DNA of 64,000 nucleotides from assembly GCF_023278565.1 (NCBI RefSeq), contig NC_064680.1, positions 3,224,001-3,288,000 on the forward strand, in the 5' to 3' direction. The notes under the pieces were generated by a model. The model saw only the letters and a list, made by a program, of their open reading frames with translations, ran no database searches and was not told the DNA's origin. Every line of letters starts with the position of its first letter. The stretch's first letter is position 1. The translations under genes were made by a program, and so were the position numbers. The DNA is from Colletotrichum lupini. Its lineage: Eukaryota; Ascomycota; Sordariomycetes; Glomerellales; Glomerellaceae. Shown one piece after another: positions 46,860 through 57,590 of the stretch.

Positions 46860-47312
46860 CTAGCTCTCATTTGTCTCATTCTTTGGATCAGTGAACTCGA
46901 ATTCTAGCATATGTCAGTTGGGTGTTGAGTCAAAGAGAATGTTGTCAAACATATGAGATGAAACTTACTTTGACGGCACATTGGGCATTGGCCCTTTGCT
47001 GAGTCCTGCTTGATCCACTCCAGGATGCAATGCTTTGACTTGTGTCAGCATAGGCAATACGGCGATAAGCAAAGACAAGCACTTACCATATGGAAGTTGT
47101 GACCACACTTGCCAGACACTAGTTGTTATTAGTTACGCAATGGTGTTATGGGAGGTTGGAAAGAACATACGGATGCTGCAGTCATCGCCAGGGTATTTGC
47201 AGGTTGGACATGTGCCGTCAAAGTGGACTTGGCAGATGCCACAGACATCGTCTTCTGGGATATCCCACCGCCACGTCGCGACGGTGTTCCACCGGGTGAT
47301 CTTGACCTTCAT
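46860..47312 (-). CDS. apc11: Anaphase-promoting complex subunit 11 (RING-H2)
   Basis: Four exons on the minus strand, 47171-47312, 47087-47118, 46969-47032 and 46860-46903, with introns of 52, 54 and 65 bp; 93 residues, close to the family norm. The N-terminus MKVKITRWNTVATWRWDIPE and the RING-H2 ligands are all present: CGIC, CPTCKYPGDDC, GKCGHNFHMHC and CPMCR. The tail is short and acidic (KFEFTDPKNETNES). APC11 is the catalytic RING subunit of the APC/C ubiquitin ligase; it binds the cullin-like Apc2 and recruits the E2 to drive securin and cyclin destruction in the nucleus. Each splice junction was fixed by frame and by continuity of the zinc ligands. Divergent from the rhodanese gene across about 1 kb. 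Confidence 0.96.
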
Positions 47313-48316
47313 GAGGGATGTTGTTGTCGCTAGGGTCTGGTATCTGCGGAATATGATTCGTTTGTCGTCAGTGTTTTCAGACAAACACTGTTGCGAGAAA
47401 GAGTGATATGCTTGAATGAGACCCTCTGTTTCTTTGCATGAAGTGGTAATCTTGTTGTCGTGATTTTAGCCCTGGGGCTTTTGTTTGTTGGAGTTGGGAA
47501 GGCGGGACCACGGCGGACTGGCAACTGCCCATGGAAGGTGGGACTTGTGAAAACTGCGGGGCAAAAGGGCCCTGCAGCCAGTCAATCATGTCAGAACCAG
47601 ATGGCGACATGGCCCAAGCTCCCCGCATTCACACCAACCGTTCCAACTTCCGGAGTACGTACAGCCAGTCGGCCACCGCACCTTGTCGCTTTTTGCTTCG
47701 TTTTCCCAGGCGGTTTGTCGCGATGCTCCACTTAAACGGAGTCACTGGTGACCGGCCGGACCCCGACCTCCTCTGTCTCCGCCCGCTTATCACTGACTGG
47801 GAACCAGTGGACGCCCCCCGAATTCCTGCGACTCTGACAATCCCTCCAAGGTAGAGGGTACCCCATTCCCATTCCATCCAATCCTTGCGGCCTGGCTACA
47901 TTGCTCCTTCTCCAAAAAATCCCGTGCGACACCACCACCCATAACCACCAGTAGTGACCACCGACCGCGGCGTCCAGAACAAACAACCATCAGCAAAAGG
48001 GAAGAAAACGGTAGTGACGGCAAGCCTCATTTAGAGCTTTCCCCTCTTCCACATTACCTTCCAATTACCTTACCTCCAACCCCGCACTGAAAACCACCAC
48101 ATGCAATGCCTCTGCGGCTCAAGCATTTGTGGTGATTTTCCTCTTTCCCTCTGACCCTTCCGAAAGGTAAAGGGCCCAGCGTTCCGGGCTCCCGCCCACT
48201 GCCGTCGTCACCGACTAATATCGACCGACACCGCTCCTCCTGACCCGGCAATCCCTCCCAACCTGATCTGACATCACCCGCCCATACCAGAACCAGTTGA
48301 TCCAGACACAGTCAAA
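47313..48316. other. Divergent promoter region
   Basis: 1 kb shared upstream region of apc11 (-) and the rhodanese gene (+). Several CCTTACCTT-like motifs precede the rhodanese gene. No gene is supported. Confidence 0.6.
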
Positions 48317-49395
48317 ATGGTTACCATCGCTATCCTACGACCCGCGCGCGGCACAAAGCTGTCGCAATTCACTGCGCGCTCTCTCCAGGCCACCGCCGCC
48401 TTCGCTGCCCGCCGCTCCTTCTCCTCCTACCTCGTCACCCCCAAGGAGCTCGACGAGGCCCTCAAGAAGAATCCCCCCTCCAAGATCAGCCCCGAACCGC
48501 GCACCATTCCCCTTTGCGCCTCCTGGTTCCTTCCCAACGATGGCCGCACCGGCATTGAGGTCTACCGTCAACAGCGGATTCCCAAGGCCCGTTTCTTCGA
48601 CCTCGACAAGGTCATTGACCGCCGTAGCGAGTACCCCCATATGCTGCCTTCCGCCAAGGACTTTGCAGCGGCCATGAGCGAGCTGGGCATCCGCAAGGAG
48701 GACACCGTCGTCGTCTACGACACCAAGGAGCTGGGCATCTTCAGCGCCCCGCGCGTCGGCTGGACCCTCAAGATCTTTGGCCATCCCAAGGTCCACGTAC
48801 TGAACAACTTCAAGCTCTGGGTCGAGCAAGGTCTTCCTACCGAGTCTGGCGAGCTCTATAATGTCGAGTGCTGTACCTACCCCATCCCCAAGTTGGATGA
48901 GGGTAAGGTCGCTGAGTTCGAGGAGGTGCGCGAGATTGCGCTGGACCACAACAAGGAGGGCGCAGAGGGTGTACAGATCCTTGATGCGCGGTCTCCCGGC
49001 CGTTTCGCGGGCACCGATCCGGAACCCAGGCCTGGTCTGTCGTCTGGCCACATGCCCGGCTCCATTAACATCCCGATGACCGCTGTCCTGGATCCCGAGA
49101 CCAAGACGTTCTATCCCGCGGAGAAGCTCAAGCAGATTTTCCAGGAGAAGGGTGTCAATCCTGAGAAACCCATCGTCTCGAGCTGCGGAACCGGCGTAAC
49201 TGCCTGTGTCATTGAGACCGCTCTCGAGGAGGCTGGATGGGGCTCTCCTGAGACGCGCAGAGTCTACGATGGAAGCTGGACGTAAGTTCTATTAATTCTT
49301 AACAATACCTGGACTTTTGATAAGCTGACATATTTCATAGTGAATGGGCACAGCGGGTCAAGCCTTCTGATTCACTCATCAGGAAGAACGAGTAA
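48317..49395 (+). CDS. Thiosulfate/3-mercaptopyruvate sulfurtransferase (two-domain rhodanese, Tum1-like)
   Basis: Exons 48317-49281 and 49341-49395 (intron 59 bp); 339 residues. The N-terminus (ILRPARGTKLSQFTARSLQ...AARRSFSSYLV) is Arg/Ser-rich without acids, a likely mitochondrial presequence. The first rhodanese domain contains PKARFFDLDKVIDRRSEYPH and DTVVVYDTKELGIFSAPR, lacking a catalytic cysteine. The second has ILDARSPGRFAGTDPEPR, GHMPGSINIPM and the active-site loop SSCGTGVTA with Cys290, ending YDGSWTEWAQ across the splice junction. CGTGVTA is the 3-mercaptopyruvate sulfurtransferase type of loop. These enzymes move sulfane sulfur for tRNA thiolation, cyanide detoxification and cysteine catabolism. 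Mitochondrial or dual location is inferred. Confidence 0.95.
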
Positions 49396-50125
49396 GAGAT
49401 GGAGCGAGAGAGTGCAGCGTCGAGTTGCGTCTAGTTGCGATACCCTCACTACCCCACTTCTGGTTTTCTCTGGTTTTCATGTACGATATCCGGCACATCA
49501 CAGCTTTGGAGTTTGCATTGCGCATGGGAGAGGTTCGTCAGCCTTTTGGTCGTTTTGGGGAGGGACGCAGGTGGCTGGTGTACATAGCAGGCCACGGTAA
49601 TGGATCACGATTATGGACAATTTGTGTGTTTGGATGCCTTACAGTGCGCATATGAGTGAAGAGAGAGAATGTGTGTCGACAAGGTACGTCCCGCTACTAT
49701 AGGTATGTTCATAACTGACGAAGCTGCAATTCCTCTTCAATTTGATGGCCGAGATATCCTACCCAATTGAAGTGCGAGACCACCCAAACACAGTGAGCTT
49801 GCACGCATGACACACTGTACTCTACCTCGGTGTGGTTCGGTGAGCAAACCACCCAGGTGGAGACCCCCACCCTTCACCTTGGATTCCTGCCTCGAAGCTC
49901 AGGCCACCCTCTTAGGGCTCGCCAAACCCGTCCAATGAGCCCGCCTTGAGCACAATCGCAAAATATTCAGCCGGCCCTGACAGCCACCACAGACCCCCGC
50001 AAAAAAAAGTTGTACCCGAATCGCGAAATAACTTCCTCCCCCTTCGAAACACCACGCAACCGGACTAACCGCAGCAGCAGTCTCTTTCACTCGCGCGCTC
50101 AACACACCTTACCCGACGACACAAA
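49396..50125. other. Intergenic and promoter of the RPS2 gene
   Basis: 3' flank of the rhodanese gene followed by the S2 promoter. No gene seen. Confidence 0.6.
49912..49919 (+). promoter_or_regulatory. Telobox-like TTAGGGCT in ribosomal-protein promoter
   Basis: TTAGGGCT lies 214 bases before the RPS2 start. Tbf1-type factors bind TTAGGG-containing sites at ribosomal protein genes of many ascomycetes. A single site, so only suggestive. Confidence 0.35.
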
Positions 50126-51160
50126 ATGGCTGACCGTGGTGCAAGCGCCCCCGCCCGTGGAGGTGGTGGTTTCGGAGCTCGTGGCGGTGACCGTGGCCGT
50201 GGACGTGGCCGTGGTCGCGGACGTCGCGGCGGCAAGAGCGAGGAGAAGGAGTGGCAGCCCGTCACCAAGCTCGGTCGTCTCGTGAAGGCCGGCAAGATCA
50301 GCTCCATGGAGGAGATCTACCTTCACTCCCTGCCCATCAAGGAGTACCAGATTGTCGACTTCTTCCTGCCCAAGCTCAAGGATGAGGTCATGAAGGTGCG
50401 CACACACAACACTCCAATTCGACCGGGAACCGAGATCGATTTTCGCAGACGACGACGCAACAATCGCCAATGCAGATGAAGATTTGGGTTCTCGGGCGTC
50501 ATTTGGGATATCAATGCTGGTTTTTGGAGAGGGAGGGAAATGCTAATTTGTGGTTTCTTTTCCCCAATTGCAGATCAAGCCCGTCCAGAAGCAGACCCGT
50601 GCCGGTCAGCGCACCCGTTTCAAGGCCATCGTCCTTATCGGTGACTCTGAGGGACACGTTGGTCTCGGAATCAAGACCTCCAAGGAAGTCGCTACCGCTA
50701 TTCGCGCTGCCATCATCATCGCCAAGCTTAGCGTCATCCCCGTCCGTCGCGGTTACTGGGGAACCAACCTCGGTGCCCCCCACTCCCTGCCCACCAAGGA
50801 GTCTGGAAAGTGCGGTTCCGTCACCGTCCGTGTATGTACACCCCGAAATCGACTCTGCGTATAAAACGAAGATGGGAAGACTGACTAGATGGAATCCTAC
50901 AGCTCATTCCCGCCCCCCGCGGTACCGGCCTTGTCGCCTCCCCCGCCGTCAAGCGTCTCCTCCAGCTCGCTGGTGTCGAGGACGCCTACACCTCCTCCGC
51001 CGGTTCCACCAAGACCCTCGAGAACACCCTCAAGGCCACCTTCACCGCCGTCTCCAACACCTACGGCTTCCTTACCCCCAACCTGTGGAAGGAGACCAAG
51101 CTCATCAGATCGCCTCTCGAGGAGTACGCGGACACCCTGCGTGAGGGCAAGAAGTACTAG
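50126..51160 (+). CDS. rps2: 40S ribosomal protein S2 (uS5)
   Basis: Three exons, 50126-50395, 50574-50831 and 50903-51160 (introns 178 and 71 bp, both phase 0); 261 residues. The N-terminus is an Arg-Gly-rich tail ([14 protein letters not shown]), a known site of arginine methylation in S2. [18 protein letters not shown] and [14 protein letters not shown] begin the conserved body. The uS5 double-stranded-RNA-binding and C-terminal folds follow: [31 protein letters not shown], and [20 protein letters not shown]. uS5 sits near the mRNA entry channel of the small subunit and helps decoding. Codon use is strongly biased, as expected of a highly expressed gene. No snoRNA boxes were found in the longer first intron. 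Confidence 0.97.
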
Positions 51161-51911
51161 AGGATGTGCGAATGATGGGGAGAACGTCGGCGGCGAGGAG
51201 ATGAGAAGAACAAGTGTCGGCTTCGGGATTTCTTCATGGAGTTGCGTGTGTTACACTGCATCGTTGGTTGGCCAGGGCATGACATTAAGGCTAAGGGCAA
51301 ACTAGCTCCGGATCTGAAAATAAAGATCAAACATTGAATGCAGCCGACGGGTTTTTCAAAAAATAAGTACGGGCATGAATTTTACGATACCTTCCAGACA
51401 ACGTCCCCTCGGCCGAGTGATATTATGTTGAAGCGCCATTCTGCGGAGCAATTTGGGATTCGAAAAGGATGGGTCGAAGTAATGATTCGGCAGCAGCATC
51501 GCCGGCAACTAAACGTTTCAAAAATCCTTGATCAAGCGACATAGGGGCGTCGACGGGCTGCTTGGCCATGTTTTCTATCCTTGAGGATGTACGGCAAAAT
51601 ATAAGTTCTCGAGACAGAAGGTACAAGCCATACTAGGAGGGAAGGTAACGGTAATCTGGCTCTGTTTATAGATCTAGGCCCTGCGTACATAATGCAGCAT
51701 ACGAACACTCGCTCGATACCCGATTCACATTGACACCACCCAATCACAAAGCGCACAGTTGAAACGTGTACATTTCAATGAAGTACGAGGGATATGTTCA
51801 TGATAACCCGGATCTAAAAGTACGAAGCACACGTAACCAACTCCCACCCAAAACGTCTCAAGCAAACAACGAACAAGAGATACCCTCTCGTCTTAACCCA
51901 ACCAACGAGGC
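51161..51911. other. Convergent intergenic spacer
   Basis: 3' flanks of RPS2 (+) and the orphan gene (-). No gene seen. Confidence 0.6.
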
Positions 51912-54900
51912 CTACTTCTCCGAATCGCTACCCTCCTGAGCCGCGACGTTAAATCGCACTCGTCTCTGCCGCGGTGGATGCCGTGGTGGGAACAGCGACT
52001 GCCGGCCCGTCGCCGGCGTCGGCTGAGTTTCCTCCGCACTAGCCCCACCCGCTGCCGACGACGTCCTTCGCCCCGAGGGGACCCAGGCCGGAACGCTTCT
52101 CGGCACCAGGTCCGGATCAATTTCTATCACTTCAGGGGTTTCAGCGCCGGGCGTCTGGACCGCCTCACGACTGATCCATCTCGTTCCGCGAGGCGCAATG
52201 CCGTCGTTGGGAAATAGCTCTTCTGTAAGATAGAAGAATTAGTAAATCAAATCACACTTCTGTGTCGGTGATGAGTGTGGGCGCAATTCGGAGGACTCAC
52301 CATTAATCATCGCCTCCGCACGCCTCTCAAGATCCCGCCTCTGCGACTCGGTATCGCCACCCCAGTACTCCGTCACACCAGGGAAAAACTCGGTCCTCCG
52401 ATCGTCGCCAACATGATACGGCACAGAAAGCATCTGCGCTATCTGCGTCTGCCGAATCTCGTCCGCAGTAGGCCTCACGCTCTCCGCGAGCCTCGCCATC
52501 TTCGTCCGCAGCTCGTCGGCCTCGGCCTGCTTCCGCAACCCCTCGTCCGTCACGCTCCGCCTGATCTCTTCCTGCCGCTCTCTGCTCTGCAGATGCACCG
52601 GCCACCGGTTCATCGAAAAGAACTGCCGCTTCTTCTTGCCGCACACGCCGGGAGACGCCCAGTCCCAGATCCGCTCGCGGTGCAGCGTCATGAAGCGCTT
52701 GTCGTCCCGGCGCCTGTGGAACCACCGCGGCCGACTGGGCCACAGCGTCCCGTGGCCCCGCGAGAGCTCGTCTATGATGCCCCGCCGGACGACCTCGCGC
52801 GCTTCTTCCTCCGTCATCTCCTCCGTCCACGTCTGCGGCTCGCCTGCCTTTACGACGCTCTTGTACGACACCCGCGGCGTGACCGTGTCCTCCTCGCCGG
52901 GCCTGTCCCGCGAGAAGCTGCTGCCCCACATGCCCAGGACGTCTTGCAGCTGCGTCTTGCGGTACTCCCAGTCGTTGCCGTGATTAAGGCGCTGGTTGAT
53001 GATGGGGAGGTTCACGACACACCTGGCGAGCTCGACGCCGAGGCGGTAGCCGAGGGTCCAGAGGAGCTCCTTCGTCAGCGTGCGCGTCAGGTTGATCTCG
53101 TCCAACTTTGCGAAAGCCGAGGGCCATTCCCACGTGCCGAATGGGTTTGGAACGTTGAGGCGGTGGTACAAGAGCTTGTTCTGGTCCGTTTCTTGGGCCC
53201 AGTCGGTGCCTATGTCCCAGTTCATACGGTGTTCTGGGTGCCAGTCGTTTTTGGGTCGGCTTATGGAGACCTCGCCAGTTTCTGAGCGTTCGTAGCTGAG
53301 AGGTTTCGTTTTGTTAGTATCATTTCTTTTACACTTTCATCAGATGAGGAATGGATTTACGTGAGTCTTCCATATTCGGCCAGCACCTTGCTGTACTTAT
53401 TCACCAAATCATCAGTGAAGAAATAGTCGCCCGTTCGAATCCCGTCGTTGAGGGCACCGGCAACCCGCGGCAGCGTGTTCTTGCGATCCTGCCCCGCAAA
53501 GAGACACACCTGGCTCGGCTCGTTCAGCAGCGCCTGCATCCGCGCGACAAACACCTCAAAGTCGCGCCCCAGCTTCGGGAGCACCGACTGCTGGGCCTTG
53601 ACCGTCGTGGACGGCCCGCAGACAAACCTTAGCCAATCCACCTCCCATTGTTTGAGGGGGCGACAGTGTCCGCCGTTCTTCTCCCGGTGGGCAGCCAGGA
53701 CCTCCTCCACGTCCCACGAGGGCGCCCCCTTGAGCCCGTACTCGATGTTCTTGATCACGCCCTCGAGCATCTCCCGCGGATCTTTATTGTACGCACTCGT
53801 GAGTTTCTCGCGGAGGGTGCGCAGGTAATGAAAGTCGATGAGCACCCTCCTCTCGCTCTTCCTCAAGAAATGCCAGGGTGTGACGGGACCGTACAGCTGC
53901 TCGGGGAGCCTCACCGTGTCCTTGTCGACCCCCATGTCCTCCAGCAACTTCTCGTGACTACGCACCGTTTTCTTCCACAGTGTACACGCGCGGTCGCGAT
54001 TGGCAACCTGCATCTGGTTATGCCAGTACGTGATACCGAGCGGGTCAAGCTTGGTCTCCGGCGGCGGCGCCTTGACGGAGTGAGGCTTGTACACGATATC
54101 CCGCCTCGCATCAGCCAGCGCAGCCGCCCTCTCCCTCTTGGTCAGCGGCAGCACCAGTTTTCGAAAGGGACTCGCGAGCGCCACGTTCTCCTCGCTGTTG
54201 AAATGCGAGAGACACTGCTGCAGCGCCGCGCGCTTTGCTCCGCGAAAACGGGCGAAGCGCTGCTGCGTCTCGCCCTCGGGGTAGAATTTCTGCAACTTGC
54301 GCGTCTTGCCCTCGTCCTCGTACGTGTTGACCTCGCCGCCGACGTACTCATCCATGAGGAGGTAAAAGTTGGCCTCGCCGTGGAGCTCGTCCGAGGTCGC
54401 CTCGGGCCCTCCCGTCATGCATTTTTCGAACCACTCGTCTTCCGTGAGCGCCATGTTGAAGTCTGGCTCGTACCCGAATTTCTGCCCGCGCTCTCCCGAG
54501 CCGGGCGCCTCGTCGCTGTTCGGGTCCGCGGCCCACACGAGGTTCCCGTCCTCGCGGAACCACTTGAGAAATGCCATTCGTAGCAGCGGTCCGGGGATCT
54601 GGTAGTCGACGTCCTGGACGGACTCGGGCACGCGGTGTAGGAGGTAACGAGGCCGCACGGGATCCCTAGCCCTCTTCTCGACGACGATGTCGCGCCCGTC
54701 GAGTAAGGGTGGCAGTCGCGTGCTGACGGCGCCCATTTTGGGGAAATCGACGACGAGCTTCTTCGTGCCGTAGTGGTGGTCTTCGAACAGCTTGTGGGTA
54801 TGCAGCATGCTGATCGCCTCGCGGAGGTCGACGTACCAGTCCTTTTCGGTGACGCCGTCCATGCGGATGCAGTACTGCAAGAACTCGCCAATCTCGGCAC

Positions 54901-56739
54901 ACTTGCGCTTCCAGTCGAGGGTGCGGTCAGTGTCCTCGTCCGCGAGGAAGTTTTTGATGCGGACGAGCTGGAGTTTGGGTGCGGGGACGCGCCAGCCCTT
55001 GTAGTCGATCATGCGCAGGTCCTCTTCCGTGGTGGCGGGGTCTTGTCTGAACCAGTTGATGAGCCACTGGCTGTCGTAGGGTCTGCTGCGGAGGTCTTCA
55101 GAGGTCTCGCCGTCGTTTCTGGTGGTAGTGGTAGCAGCAGCATCGGCATCTTCGGGTCCGGGGTCGACCATATCGACGTCGGATGCCTCTGACGCGGTGC
55201 TGGGCGATGCGGATTCGGAAACATAGATTTCTCTAACGGGAGTGAAGATACGAGGGGGTTGTGTCGATGGAGGGGCGAGGGCAGAGTTTCTCAAGAGACG
55301 ACTGCCGCGTCCAGATCGGCTTGCGGGTAAACGATGCCCAGTGGATGATGATGTGTCGGCGACGGTGATATAGGGGGCAGTCGTATCATCGCGCGGAGGC
55401 GTTGCCCTGGTGTCCAAAACGAAAGGGGATTTCACAGGACCTTGAGGCTTTGGAGGCGACTCCGTAACTCCCGAGAAGCGAACAGAAGCTCGTCCATCTT
55501 CACTGCCTCTAGGCAGTCTTTCGGTGGTAGTCGGACGGCTGGTCTTTGGTGGCTGACCTCTCTATGTCAGCTTAATTCTCAAGGGCAACTCCTTGGGTCT
55601 ATCTGACTTACACGTAACCGTGAACCTTTTCGGCCCTTGTCTTTTTGACTGCTGCGAGTGCCCTCGCCTCGAGTTGATGTTACTGTCTCTAATTTAGACT
55701 TTATCCGAGTCCGACTAGTCGTGGCCAAGGCAGCTAACGCACTCGGGGGCATCCTTTCACCCTCAGAATCATCTCTTTCCCATTCCTGAGCTGAATCATC
55801 CTCGTTATCTTCCTCCTCGTCTTCCTCTTCATCATCGTCATCGTCTGGTGGAGAGTTCCATTCAGGATGCTTGTACTTCGTCGACCTCCTGATGAAATGG
55901 TTGCTGCTGTAATAGGGGTCAAGGGTCTGCGGCCACTTCCAGTTTCCGGGGTTATCGCGGGCACGCCACTCCGTCGTAAAGGGGTTCCTGGGTGCCTCTC
56001 CGCCCTCGGCAGGGGCTCGCGGTACTGACTCAGGCTGGACCGGCTCTTCGTCGACGAGGAGGCTCGACTGACCTGCGTACGTCGAAGGACCGTACGTACC
56101 TTCGGGTCCGTCCAGACACCCAGTGGTATCCGGACCGCTGATGCCCTCTCTCTCCTCTCCCACACCATAAGCAGGACGGCCTTCGCCTTCCACCAATCCA
56201 GATTCGGTCCTCATCTTTGCTGCGACGGCTTCGATCTCAGCCCGGGAGAAGCTGGTGCCCTCGAAGCCCAGGACCTTGGCCCACCTTTCTAGATCGTCGC
56301 CGCCTTCGACAAGCTTCCTGAGCATGATATCTCTCTTCCGGTTTTCCAAACTCCGACCGTCGTCTTCGGCTGCCTTGGCTTGCGCGGCGAGATCCTCGAC
56401 GCCCTCTTCTTGGGTCACCCCCCAACGAGCGTCTCCGAGGTCCGCATCTTGAAGCCACTCGTACCGTTGACCGTACAGACTTGCCATGAGCCCGCGGAAG
56501 TCCGCATTACTATGAAGAATCGCATCGATCTTGCGTGTGGAGATGAGTGTCTCTATGTGTTCGAAGAGACGATGGGGTTCTGGGTTATCGAGTGCGAGAC
56601 GTGTAGCTTCCCACGTATCGGAAGGGAACCTGTGATATTGCCTTCTGACCATATCGGCCAGTTCAGCTTCAGTACGGTTAGACTGTGGACATCACGATTT
56701 TGGCTTAAGGTGACACTCACGCATCCTTGCTTGCGCCAT
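51912..56739 (-). CDS. Large orphan protein of unknown function, 1526 residues
   Basis: Five exons on the minus strand, 56721-56739, 55612-56666, 53361-55561, 52301-53295 and 51912-52222, with introns of 54, 50, 65 and 78 bp. All phases agree, supporting one gene rather than three. I do not recognise the family. The first part (MVRRQYHRFPSDTWEATRLA, with an acidic run of about 20 Asp/Glu near 55,800-55,850) leads to a basic Ser-rich linker. The large third exon is folded-looking, rich in Trp, Arg and Glu (LINWFRQDPATTEEDLRMID, VPAPKLQLVRIKNFLADED, TPWHFLRKSERRVLIDFHYL). Exon 4 continues with helical charged sequence, including HGTLWPSRPRWFHRR. The tail is Pro/Ser-rich and basic. No signal peptide, membrane segment or catalytic motif was noticed. 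The alternative is two or three separate genes, which I consider less likely. Confidence 0.7.
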
Positions 56740-57590
56740 CCTGGCTGCTGTTGCTTGTGCTCAGAGGTCTCTTGTTAGACTTGCGAAATCAACAACGGTA
56801 AAGGTAAGGGAACAACCCAGGATGGGGAGAGAACAGAACGCCAGACTTGAGAGGGAAAAGCCCAAGCTCCCAGGTAAATAGGAGCTGTGACGCTGCAGGC
56901 AACTGTTCGAGAAGAATGGTCACCTTGCGCAAGATAGAGACATTGGGGAGCAAAACCTGACAAAAGCAACGGGGAAGTTTGAGAAAGCAGAAAGTTGAAG
57001 GGAACTCAAGTTTTCACCTAGACTTGCGAAACACTTCCATTTTACGATTTTCAAAGAGTCTGATAGATTCTCTCAATGAATTTCTGTGTCGCATTGTGGT
57101 AAATCCAAAGAGCGCATCATAAGGAGGCATGGCACCTCCAACAACGGCGACAACAAAGAAAGGTATTTTTTCGGAGGGAGGATAGGGATAGACGGTCAAT
57201 GTTTCGACAATGCATTCAGGACGCGATATTGCATTGCCTGTTCCGGCCGTGCTCTCTCGCTAGAATGGGTTTTCTATTTGCGACAGAGCACACTGTCTGT
57301 TTCTTTGTCGTGTGGTTTTGCGATTGTCGCAACGGCGGCTACCTGATCTTGTCGCGAAGCCGCGAACCCCAGCAACTATGAAATGAGGTTTGAGGCCAGA
57401 CATTCGGATGCTGACAGGTCACATATACTAAAGATCGAACAGGAGAAACCTTGGTTCTATCCTGTCATCTCCAAGCAATGGGCTTCCAGCAAAAGTAGAA
57501 AAGGCATTCGCAGACTTCTGCAAGTAGATCAATGCAGCAAAGACCTGTTCCTTCTTCTGCTATAGACTCTTTCCCTTCACGGCAAAAACA
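56740..57590. other. Divergent promoter region
   Basis: 850 bp between the orphan gene (-) and the retropepsin-like gene (+). No gene seen. Confidence 0.6.

Noticed and set aside
50396..50573. Possible intronic snoRNA in the first RPS2 intron
   Set aside because: ATGAAGA and similar words occur but no proper C and D boxes or flanking stem.
52275..53285. 336-codon plus-strand frame
   Set aside because: Also antisense to the orphan gene, rich in Arg/Leu/Pro as typical of shadow frames.
53648..54583. 311-codon plus-strand frame opposite the orphan gene
   Set aside because: Antisense to a well-spliced coding exon; arises from strong third-position GC bias.
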